Shown here in pieces: positions 1-5,161 of a DNA stretch of 5,270 nt; within the stretch, counting starts at the first letter, position 1, and each line of letters starts with the position of its first letter. Under the pieces are notes generated by a model. The model had not been told where the DNA came from. It was given only the letters and a program-made list of their open reading frames with translations, and searched no databases. Origin of the DNA: an uncultured Clostridia bacterium (GTDB lineage Bacteria > Bacillota > Clostridia > Christensenellales > Aristaeellaceae); contig CALCUD010000134.1 of assembly GCA_937906775.1 (NCBI GenBank), forward strand, positions 1 through 5,270. Direction: 5' to 3'. The translations under genes were made by a program, and so were the position numbers.

Positions 1-267
1 ATGGAGCCGGAGGTCATGCTGTTTGACGAGCCGACTTCCGCACTGGATCCGGAAATGGTCGGCGAAGTGCTGGACGTTATGAAGGAACTGGCCCGCAGCG
101 GAATGACCATGGTTTGCGTCACCCATGAAATGGGCTTTGCCAGAGAGGTGGCGGACCGGGTCATCTTCATGGCAGACGGACAGATCGTGGAAGAAGGTAC
201 GCCGCAGGAGATCTTCAGCGATCCGAAACAGCAGCGGACAAAAGATTTCCTGAATAAAGTCCTGTAA
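1..267 (+). CDS. Amino-acid-type ABC transporter ATP-binding protein, C-terminal part (5' truncated by window)
   Basis: This is the end of an ATP-binding subunit that would sit on the cytoplasmic face of a polar amino acid importer of the GlnQ/ArtP/HisP type. The 88 visible residues begin just before Walker B: VMLFDE at 5-10 with catalytic Glu10, then the D-loop SALDPE at 13-18 and the switch/H-loop His42 in VTHEMGFA. The tail contains FMADGQIVEEGTP, typical of this subfamily. Walker A, the Q-loop and the LSGGQ signature lie outside the window. The ATG at position 1 is therefore probably an internal Met (family proteins usually read ARALAMEPEV here) and not the start. The reading frame closes with TAA at 265-267, immediately before a strong terminator, so this gene is probably the last of its transport operon. 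The family is clear from the sequence; the substrate (Gln, Arg, His, cystine or other) cannot be told. Confidence 0.93.
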   Translation: MEPEVMLFDEPTSALDPEMVGEVLDVMKELARSGMTMVCVTHEMGFAREVADRVIFMADGQIVEEGTPQEIFSDPKQQRTKDFLNKVL

Positions 268-276
268 ATGAAAAAC

Positions 277-304
277 GCCTTCCCCGAACGGGGAAGGCAT
301 TTTT
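277..304. terminator. Bidirectional rho-independent terminator between convergent genes
   Basis: A perfect 9-bp GC-rich stem (277-285 with 290-298, loop GAAC) is followed on the plus strand by A then five T (300-304). It is preceded by AAAAA (271-275), which reads as a T-run on the minus strand. It lies 9 nt after the ABC ATPase stop codon and 13 nt beyond the stop of the minus-strand peptidase gene, so it can end both convergent transcripts. Confidence 0.9.
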
Positions 305-311
305 CATGGAA

Positions 312-1118
312 TCATTCCGCCGGCGTCTGAATGAATTTTCCGACCGTCGCGGCGTCCCCGCCGGCGTCCAGAAAATCCGCGATCGCGGACTGCATCTCTT
401 CCGTAAACTCCTCCAGGCAGAGTCCGTTTTCCATAATATAGGTCGCGACCGGAACGCCGACATACCGGAGATGCCAGGGCTCGTAGTTGATCTCGGTCAC
501 ATCCTGTTTGTCCTCGGGATAGCGGAGGATAAAGCCGTATTCCTGACAGTGTTCGGCCATCCAGACGCATTCGGGCTCCCGGGCCATCTTCTCGTTCATG
601 GATTTGTCGCGCCAGTTTTTGGGGACGATATCGCAGCCCAGCCCCGTCTGATGATCGCTGGAGCCGGGCTTGGCCACCCAGCCGTCGTCTTTACCGTTGT
701 TCTTTTTCAACCGGTTTGAATACATCGTATTCTGCGTCTGCCAGCTGCGGTAGGCGCTTTTCAGGTACAGTGTATATCCGTCTTCCTTCGCGGCGGCAAA
801 CAGCTCATACAGGGCGTTTACGCACGTTTCCTGCAGCTTCATCGCGGAACCGGACGCCTGCCTGATCCCTTTGACCTTGACCAGCGGTTCGGCCGCATAG
901 GACTTGTCCAGCAGATAATGCTTGTTGGCGAGCCGGATGAGATCCGGATCCATATCCTCCAGCGAAACCGGAAAATCCCAGACGACATCCCCGTAGGTGA
1001 CAGCGTCCAGATCGATGTCCTCGACAATCTCTTCAATGGACAGTTCGCCTTCCTCGGCGAGGACCGGCACTACGAGCAGACAGAAAACGGTCAAAAGACC
1101 CATCCATTTTTTGAGCAT
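312..1118 (-). CDS. VanY-type D-alanyl-D-alanine carboxypeptidase (peptidase M15B), secreted; second paralog
   Basis: A predicted zinc D,D-carboxypeptidase of the VanY/M15B family, which removes the terminal D-Ala from peptidoglycan stem peptides outside the membrane. The 268-residue product has a signal peptide (Lys3-Lys4, hydrophobic 6-20, likely cut after VLA at 19-21). A strongly acidic linker (about 22-60) follows, then the peptidase domain (about 60-232). Visible active-site features are SAYRS at 121-125 (Arg124), SDHQTGLGCD at 154-163 giving zinc ligands His156 and Asp163, and EPWH at 213-216 giving catalytic Glu213 and zinc ligand His216. The usual small residue before the metal Asp is replaced by Gly-Cys (161-162). 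The ATG is supported by GGAGG at 1127-1123, 4 nt upstream. The gene starts 13 nt after the stop of the preceding paralog, so the two are probably co-transcribed. The family assignment is firm. A role in glycopeptide resistance is not supported, because vanH, vanA and vanX are absent; general wall trimming or recycling is more likely. Confidence 0.92.
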   Translation of the reverse strand: MLKKWMGLLTVFCLLVVPVLAEEGELSIEEIVEDIDLDAVTYGDVVWDFPVSLEDMDPDLIRLANKHYLLDKSYAAEPLVKVKGIRQASGSAMKLQETCVNALYELFAAAKEDGYTLYLKSAYRSWQTQNTMYSNRLKKNNGKDDGWVAKPGSSDHQTGLGCDIVPKNWRDKSMNEKMAREPECVWMAEHCQEYGFILRYPEDKQDVTEINYEPWHLRYVGVPVATYIMENGLCLEEFTEEMQSAIADFLDAGGDAATVGKFIQTPAE

Positions 1119-1131
1119 ATTACCTCCACGG

Positions 1132-1809
1132 TCATTCGGCGGACAGCAGGCTGATCATTGCGTCGGTCCTGTGCTGCTGCAGCCATGTCTCCAGCGGGAT
1201 ATTCGCGTCGTGAATCTCTTTGGCGTATTCTTTTCCGACATAGCGGAAATGCCAGGGTTCGAATTTGTAACCGGTGACATCTTCCCATTCTTCGCCGTAG
1301 CGGAGGACAAACCCGAAACGCCAGCAGTTTTCCTTGACCCATTTGCCGCCTTCTGTTTTGCCGAAGGCGGAGGAGAGACCGGATTTGTTCTTCTGGCCGA
1401 CGTCCATGGCCAAACCGAGCTGATGCTCGCTGGTTCCCGGAGGGGCTACGAATTGCTGCGCTCTGGCGACGCTTCCGCTGACGCGGCTGAGCTTCCTTTT
1501 CCAGATGGATTGCTGGGTGTAATAGGAGCGGTAGCCGCTGACGGAGGTCAGCGTGATCCCGATCTCCTGCTTGCAGGCGTCATACATTTCCTTCAGCGCG
1601 GACGCCGCGTCCGGCCTGAGCTCCCGGACCTGACCAGGAACGCCGGAATCCACCGTTTCGGGAACAAACTTTGCCGCGACCCGCCACTGACGGTTGCACA
1701 GGAACAGGGTCCCGTCCACGTCGTTTTGCGGGGCCATGATATCCAGGGAGCCGCCCAGCAGCAGACTGCCCGCCGTCAGAAGGGAAGCGAAGCTCTGAAT
1801 AAAACTCAT
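1132..1809 (-). CDS. VanY-type D-alanyl-D-alanine carboxypeptidase (peptidase M15B), first paralog
   Basis: A 225-residue predicted zinc D,D-carboxypeptidase acting on peptidoglycan stem peptides, paralogous to the next gene downstream. Catalytic features are intact: SGYRS at 91-95 (Arg94), TSEHQLGLAMD at 126-136 with zinc ligands His129 and Asp136, and EPWHFRYVG at 184-192 with Glu184 and His187. The N-terminus has a hydrophobic run (about 3-20) that could be a signal peptide, with a possible cut near DIMA at 23-26. It has no Lys or Arg before the hydrophobic run, which is unusual for a secreted protein; export therefore rests mainly on the family. The ATG at 1809 has GGAGG at 1820-1816, 6 nt upstream and inside the end of the DegV gene. 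In-frame codons just upstream offer no better start. The gene follows the DegV stop by 1 nt, so translational coupling is likely. Similarity to its neighbour is limited to the motifs and fold, which indicates old divergence and not a recent tandem duplication. Confidence 0.91.
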   Translation of the reverse strand: MSFIQSFASLLTAGSLLLGGSLDIMAPQNDVDGTLFLCNRQWRVAAKFVPETVDSGVPGQVRELRPDAASALKEMYDACKQEIGITLTSVSGYRSYYTQQSIWKRKLSRVSGSVARAQQFVAPPGTSEHQLGLAMDVGQKNKSGLSSAFGKTEGGKWVKENCWRFGFVLRYGEEWEDVTGYKFEPWHFRYVGKEYAKEIHDANIPLETWLQQHRTDAMISLLSAE

Positions 1810-1810
1810 C

Positions 1811-2698
1811 TCAGTCCTCCCGCTCGTCTCCGAAGAAGAAACAGGATACTGTACCGGGACCGGTATGGGATCCGACGATGATGCCGACGGGGAAGATCTG
1901 AACCTTGCCGTTCAGACGCGGGAAGGTGGATTCGATGAGGTTCGCCAGCGCGCGGGCGTCTTCCTCACAGTCGGAATGGTTGATAAAAACCTTTCCGCTA
2001 TAGTTCAGACCGTCGCGGGCATGCTCGGACATGATCGAGACTACTTCTTTGATCGCCTTGCGCTTGGAACGGATCTTGTCCCGCGGAATGAGTCGGCCGG
2101 CGCGGTCGACATTCAGGAGCGGGCAGATGTTCAGCAGCTTTCCGATGAAGCCGGCGGCCTTGCTCACGCGGCCGCCGCGGATATAGAAGGTCAGATCGGA
2201 GGAGAAGAACCAGTGATGGAGATTCATCCGCATCCCTTCGGCCCGGGCGACCAGCCCGTCCATAGGGATCCCTTCGTCGCGCAGATCGGCCAGCGTATCC
2301 ATCAGCAGGCCGTACCCCGTGGAAGCGCACAGCGAGTCGATTACGGCGATCTTCCGGCCGGGATAATCCTTCAGGACCTCTTCCGCCGCGATCCGGGCGG
2401 AATTGAATGTCCCGGACAGACCGGAGGACAGCGTGACATGGATAATATCTTTCCCGCTTTCCAGATACGGTTTCCAGAAGGCGATATATTCGTTATAATT
2501 GACCTGTGTGGTATGGGTATCGGCGCCGTCCAGCATCGCCTGGTAAAAATCGGCGGGTGAAACGGAACTCCACAGATCGTCTTTTTTCTCGACGCCGTCG
2601 AGCTGATAGCGCATACAGATAAAGCCGATATCGCGGTCACGGAAATAACCGGCCGACAGATCGGCGGCGGAACAGCATGTCAGGACATAATCGGCCAT
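1811..2698 (-). CDS. DegV family fatty-acid-binding protein
   Basis: A full-length (295 aa) DegV-family protein. Members bind a long-chain fatty acid, and the FakB type presents it to the kinase FakA for phosphorylation and entry into phospholipid synthesis. Seen in sequence: an N-terminal CCSAADL at 8-14; THTTQVN at 61-67; the ligand-loop LSSGLSGTFNSA at 90-101; DSLCASTGYGLL at 121-132; the second-domain block YIRGGRVSKAAGFIGKLLNICPLL split over 172-195; and GSHTGPGTV at 276-284 with the conserved His278. The usual N-terminal DS(T/S) motif is replaced by Cys-Cys-Ser. From memory, this is shared by a Clostridia subgroup of DegV proteins and is not a defect. The ATG at 2698 has a modest GAAGG ribosome binding site 7 nt upstream. 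It is the first gene of a minus-strand group with two VanY-type peptidases, with a promoter at 2777-2749. No FakA partner is in the window, so the true ligand and partner are unknown. Confidence 0.92.
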   Translation of the reverse strand: MADYVLTCCSAADLSAGYFRDRDIGFICMRYQLDGVEKKDDLWSSVSPADFYQAMLDGADTHTTQVNYNEYIAFWKPYLESGKDIIHVTLSSGLSGTFNSARIAAEEVLKDYPGRKIAVIDSLCASTGYGLLMDTLADLRDEGIPMDGLVARAEGMRMNLHHWFFSSDLTFYIRGGRVSKAAGFIGKLLNICPLLNVDRAGRLIPRDKIRSKRKAIKEVVSIMSEHARDGLNYSGKVFINHSDCEEDARALANLIESTFPRLNGKVQIFPVGIIVGSHTGPGTVSCFFFGDERED

Positions 2699-2741
2699 GA
2701 CTGAACCTTCTTTCTTTCGACTCGGAGAGACAGAATCTCAC

Positions 2742-2767
2742 CCATGCTATGATATAACAAAGCATGG
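2742..2767. repeat. Inverted repeat flanking the DegV promoter -10 (candidate operator)
   Basis: CCATGCT (2742-2748) and AGCATGG (2761-2767) form perfect 7-bp arms separated by 12 bp. The -10 hexamer (2749-2754) sits between the arms and the predicted start of transcription falls at the left arm. This is where a repressor would act, but no regulator for it is identifiable here. Confidence 0.45.
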
Positions 2768-2777
2768 AATGAAGCAA
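2749..2777 (-). promoter_or_regulatory. Sigma-A promoter for the degV-vanY-vanY operon
   Basis: On the minus strand, TTGCTT (2777-2772) and TATCAT (2754-2749) are separated by exactly 17 bp. Initiation would fall near 2742, giving a leader of about 44 nt before the DegV start at 2698. It is the best promoter match upstream of that gene. The -10 lies inside a 7-bp inverted repeat (2742-2767). Confidence 0.65.
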
Positions 2778-2797
2778 GCGCCAAGCCGGGGATTTTG

Positions 2798-2814
2798 TCG
2801 GAATATCATTCCGA
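2798..2814. repeat. 17-bp palindrome midway between the divergent promoters (candidate operator)
   Basis: TCGGAATATCATTCCGA has perfect 7-bp arms around a 3-bp centre. The centre (2806) is equidistant from the two -35 hexamers, 2772-2777 on the minus strand and 2835-2840 on the plus strand. This placement suits a dimeric regulator that acts on both promoters. Function is inferred only from symmetry and position. Confidence 0.45.
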
Positions 2815-2815
2815 T

Positions 2816-2839
2816 TTCACGCAATCTTCACGGATTGCG
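2816..2839 (+). promoter_or_regulatory. TTCACG direct repeat at 11-bp spacing with overlapping inverted repeat (candidate response regulator box)
   Basis: TTCACG occurs at 2816-2821 and again at 2827-2832, 11 bp start to start. This is about one helical turn, the arrangement typical of tandem OmpR/PhoB-family binding sites. The same segment contains a perfect 7-bp inverted repeat, CGCAATC (2820-2826) and GATTGCG (2833-2839). The block abuts and overlaps the -35 of the response regulator gene's promoter, so autoregulation is plausible. Confidence 0.45.
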
Positions 2840-2863
2840 GTTACGATACAGGCGGATTATAAT
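2835..2863 (+). promoter_or_regulatory. Sigma-A promoter for the two-component system operon
   Basis: TTGCGG (2835-2840) and a perfect TATAAT (2858-2863) are separated by 17 bp. Initiation near 2870 would place the GGAGG ribosome binding site (2871-2875) almost at the 5' end of the mRNA, giving a leader of about 16 nt before the ATG at 2886. Confidence 0.75.
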
Positions 2864-2885
2864 GAAGTCCGGAGGATGAGAGCCA

Positions 2886-3557
2886 ATGAAACTGTTGATC
2901 GTTGGCGATGAGACAAGGATCCGCGCCCTGATCCACAAGTACGCGACTTTTGAGGGATATACGGCCGTCGAGGCGGAAAACGGGATGCAGGCCGTGGCGC
3001 TCTGCCGTCAGAACCGCTACGATCTGATCATCATGGATGTGATGATGCCGGAACTGGACGGGTTTTCCGCCGTGCGCGAGATCCGGAAGACGTCGGATTC
3101 CCCTGTCATCATGCTGTCCGCCAGAGGCGAGGAATACGACCGCATCCACGGCTTTGAGCTCGGCGTTGACGATTATGTGGTCAAGCCCTTCAGCCCGCGG
3201 GAGCTGATGATGCGCGTCGGCGCGGTCCTCAAACGCAGCAGGGCGAAAACGCCTTCCTCCGAGGAAACGGTGACGCTGGGGGATCTGACGGTGGATTTCG
3301 CCGCCCGAAGGGTCCTGGTTCAGGGACAGGAACTGGAGCTGAGTCCCAAAGAATACGAACTGCTGTTCTATATGGTCCGGAACCGCGGACTCGCCCTGAC
3401 ACGCGAAAAACTGATCAGCGATGTCTGGGGCTATGATTTCTTCGGCGACGACCGGACGCTGGATACGCATATCAAGCTGCTGCGCAGATCGCTGGGGCCC
3501 TGCGCGGACAGGATCACCACGCTTCGGGGAGTGGGATATCGCTTTGAAAAAGACTAA
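2886..3557 (+). CDS. OmpR/PhoB-family DNA-binding response regulator
   Basis: A 223-residue cytoplasmic transcription regulator, the usual length for the family. The receiver domain (about 1-117) has the phosphoacceptor Asp51 in IIMDVMMPELDG, the switch Ser78 in MLSAR, Tyr97 and Lys100 in DYVVKPF. A winged-helix DNA-binding domain (about 126-222) includes LSPKEYELL at 152-160, the recognition region near DRTLDTHIKLLRR and a C-terminal GVGYRF. The normally paired acidic residues after strand 1 (DD or ED) read Gly7-Asp8 here, so one Mg2+-site acid is missing. The ATG has GGAGG at 2871-2875, 10 nt upstream, which is slightly long. The gene overlaps the downstream kinase gene, its obvious partner. 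Divergence from a DegV-VanY-VanY operon suggests an envelope-related regulon, but the targets are not shown by the sequence. Confidence 0.95.
   Translation: MKLLIVGDETRIRALIHKYATFEGYTAVEAENGMQAVALCRQNRYDLIIMDVMMPELDGFSAVREIRKTSDSPVIMLSARGEEYDRIHGFELGVDDYVVKPFSPRELMMRVGAVLKRSRAKTPSSEETVTLGDLTVDFAARRVLVQGQELELSPKEYELLFYMVRNRGLALTREKLISDVWGYDFFGDDRTLDTHIKLLRRSLGPCADRITTLRGVGYRFEKD
3533..3546 (+). promoter_or_regulatory. Ribosome binding site and TTG start of the histidine kinase gene
   Basis: GGGA at 3533-3536 lies 7 nt before TTG (3544-3546), inside the last codons of the response regulator. No ATG or GTG in this frame is usable nearby. The first downstream GTG/ATG (3634-3639) would cut into the first membrane helix, and the ATG at 3421 lies deep in the regulator's coding sequence. 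The TTG start gives a product beginning MKKTKRG, a normal cytoplasmic basic N-terminus. Confidence 0.6.
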
Positions 3558-5076
3558 GAGAGGTTCGCTGGCCTTCCGGGATGAATTCCTGAACGGCAGA
3601 CTCGGCATCCGGGGAAAGATCGTCCTTTATCTTGTGATGCTGGCCGGATTCGCCATATCGCTGACCTGGGTCAGCCAGAGCGCGCTGCTTCTCAGTACCT
3701 ATGCCGGTCAGCGCGGCATGCAGGTCCGGAATGCCGGGGATACGCTGATCCGGAATATCGGGCGGGACAATCTGGAGGTCCTTGCGGACCGGCTGAGCGC
3801 GGAGAACGATCTGTGCATGATGCTGGTAGATCAGGACGGGGAGCCGGTCATTTCGGCGGACCACGTCCGGTTCTGCCTGCTTCACGGCCTTTCACGGCCG
3901 GAGCTGAACAGGTGGGTCTCCCGCGCGCCGGAGAACGGAAGCGCCCTGACGGAAACGCTGAACATTTCTTCCTTCCGGAATGACGGATACGACCGGGAGC
4001 ATTTTGTCGGGGAGGTCCCTGCAAACAAGATGGAGTCCGCGCGGAGCATGATGTATGTCCGCCGGGTCGACCTGCCCGGCGGGAAACGCGGAACACTGCT
4101 GATGAACGCGAATCTGGCGCCCGGCGGGACCGTCGCGGAGACGGCCCGGCGTCAGTTTCTGATGACTTCCGCGATCATTCTGCTGGCCGCGCTCGGCATG
4201 GGATTTTCCATGGCCGCCGGTATCAGCAAACCCATAATTGAGACCCATGAGGCGGCGAAAAAGCTGAGCGAGGGCCGCTATACCCGTCCTGCCCACAGCG
4301 GGGGTTACCGGGAGATTGCCGAGCTGAACGACACGCTTGTCCGCGCCGCGGAGGATCTGAACAAGGTCGAGGATCTGCAGCAGGAACTCATCGCCAATAT
4401 CTCCCACGATCTGCGCACGCCGCTGACGATGATCCAGGGCTATGCGGAGGTGATGCGGGACATCCCGGAGGAAATGACGCCGGAAAATATGCAGATCATC
4501 ATAGACGAGACCAACCGCCTTTCTTCGCTGGTGAACGAGGTGACGGAATTCAGCCGGCTGCGGAAGGGGACTTTTGAGCTGGAAAAGACGGATTTTGATC
4601 TGACGGATCTGATCCGGGGAATCTGTGCACGGATCGGCGCGATGACCGAACAGGAGGGCTACCGGATCCTGTTCGAGGAAACGGAAGTGTATCCCGTTCA
4701 TGCCGACGAGAGCCGGATCAGCCAGGTCATTTACAATCTGCTGGGGAACGCGCTGACCTATACCGGCGAGGACAAAACAGTACGGGTTTCAATGATCAGG
4801 AAAGGGGATACCGTCCGCACGGAGATCCGTGACAGCGGCGAGGGGATCGCCGCGGATGAACTGCCCCTGATCTGGGACCGGTATTACAGAACCCGCGAGA
4901 CCCACAAACGCGCAGTGATCGGCAGCGGACTGGGGCTCAATATCTGCCGCGGGATCCTGGAAAGGCATGACGCGCGATACGGCGCAGAGAGTCAGCCGGG
5001 CGAGGGCACGGTATTTTTCTTCGAACTGAAAACAGTGGAAAATACTGATAAAGAAATGGTTGACAGAGGGTCATAA
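3544..5076 (+). CDS. Membrane sensor histidine kinase (HAMP, HisKA, HATPase_c)
   Basis: A 510-residue sensor kinase that would autophosphorylate on His and pass the phosphate to the regulator encoded just upstream. Order: basic N-terminus; transmembrane helix 1 (about 26-51); an extracytoplasmic domain of about 150 residues (52-204) with LVDQDGEPV at 94-102 and Cys91 and Cys111; transmembrane helix 2 (about 205-226); a HAMP linker (about 227-277); and the dimerisation domain with NISHDLRTPL at 285-294, His288 being phosphorylated. The ATPase domain has its N-box around Asn398 and Asn402, G1 DSGEGI at 430-435, the F-box-like IWDRYY at 443-448 and G2 GSGLGL at 460-465. All catalytic boxes are intact. 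The start is taken as TTG 3544, overlapping the regulator gene by 14 nt, so translational coupling is expected. The C-terminal tail after FFFELKT (about 498-510) has no family equivalent that I recognise. Its DNA carries the -35 of the tRNA promoter. The signal sensed is unknown; cell-wall stress is a context-based guess. Confidence 0.93.
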   Translation: MKKTKRGSLAFRDEFLNGRLGIRGKIVLYLVMLAGFAISLTWVSQSALLLSTYAGQRGMQVRNAGDTLIRNIGRDNLEVLADRLSAENDLCMMLVDQDGEPVISADHVRFCLLHGLSRPELNRWVSRAPENGSALTETLNISSFRNDGYDREHFVGEVPANKMESARSMMYVRRVDLPGGKRGTLLMNANLAPGGTVAETARRQFLMTSAIILLAALGMGFSMAAGISKPIIETHEAAKKLSEGRYTRPAHSGGYREIAELNDTLVRAAEDLNKVEDLQQELIANISHDLRTPLTMIQGYAEVMRDIPEEMTPENMQIIIDETNRLSSLVNEVTEFSRLRKGTFELEKTDFDLTDLIRGICARIGAMTEQEGYRILFEETEVYPVHADESRISQVIYNLLGNALTYTGEDKTVRVSMIRKGDTVRTEIRDSGEGIAADELPLIWDRYYRTRETHKRAVIGSGLGLNICRGILERHDARYGAESQPGEGTVFFFELKTVENTDKEMVDRGS

Positions 5077-5088
5077 CGATGATATAAT
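5060..5088 (+). promoter_or_regulatory. Full-consensus sigma-A promoter of the tRNA operon
   Basis: TTGACA (5060-5065) and TATAAT (5083-5088) are both perfect and exactly 17 bp apart, and TG at 5080-5081 gives an extended -10. The region just upstream (about 5025-5059) is A-rich compared with the surrounding GC-rich DNA and could act as an UP element. The -35 lies inside the histidine kinase coding sequence and the -10 lies 7 nt after its stop codon. Initiation near 5095 gives a leader of about 67 nt before tRNA-Arg. Confidence 0.88.
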
Positions 5089-5100
5089 TCATTCCTGTCA

Positions 5101-5122
5101 GCGAAAGGCAAGCTCCTTTCGC
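5101..5122 (+). other. Stable hairpin in the tRNA operon leader
   Basis: GCGAAAGG (5101-5108) pairs perfectly with CCTTTCGC (5115-5122) around a 6-nt loop, CAAGCT. No T-run follows, so it is not an intrinsic terminator. Two smaller stems follow: 5129-5134 with 5137-5142, and 5145-5149 with 5157-5161, the last ending right at the tRNA 5' boundary. A role in leader folding or 5' processing is possible but unproven. Confidence 0.5.
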
Positions 5123-5161
5123 CGAGCGCCAAAGCCCTTTGGAGAAGCCGTCCTATGGCTT

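Noticed and set aside
312..1809. A vancomycin-resistance (van) cluster
   Set aside because: VanY-type enzymes and a two-component system are present. vanH, a D-Ala-D-Lac or D-Ala-D-Ser ligase and vanX are absent, and the other genes are unrelated.
997..1881. A 294-codon plus-strand open frame opposite the two VanY genes
   Set aside because: It has no ribosome binding site and low-complexity composition typical of antisense frames in GC-rich DNA. It runs against two genes with intact catalytic motifs.
2697..2879. A possible 60-codon gene in the divergent intergenic region
   Set aside because: It has no ribosome binding site, its ATG overlaps the DegV start on the opposite strand, and it runs through both promoters and the operator-like repeats.
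2841..3608. A 255-codon minus-strand open frame opposite the response regulator
   Set aside because: It is antisense to a full-length, motif-complete regulator. It shows no recognisable domain and no start signal.
3892..4701. A 269-codon minus-strand open frame opposite the kinase
   Set aside because: The composition (rich in His, Arg and Gln) is that of a shadow frame, and the sense strand encodes the complete kinase core.
5101..5142. A terminator for the kinase transcript or an attenuator before the tRNAs
   Set aside because: The stems are not followed by a T-run, and the hairpin lies downstream of the tRNA promoter.
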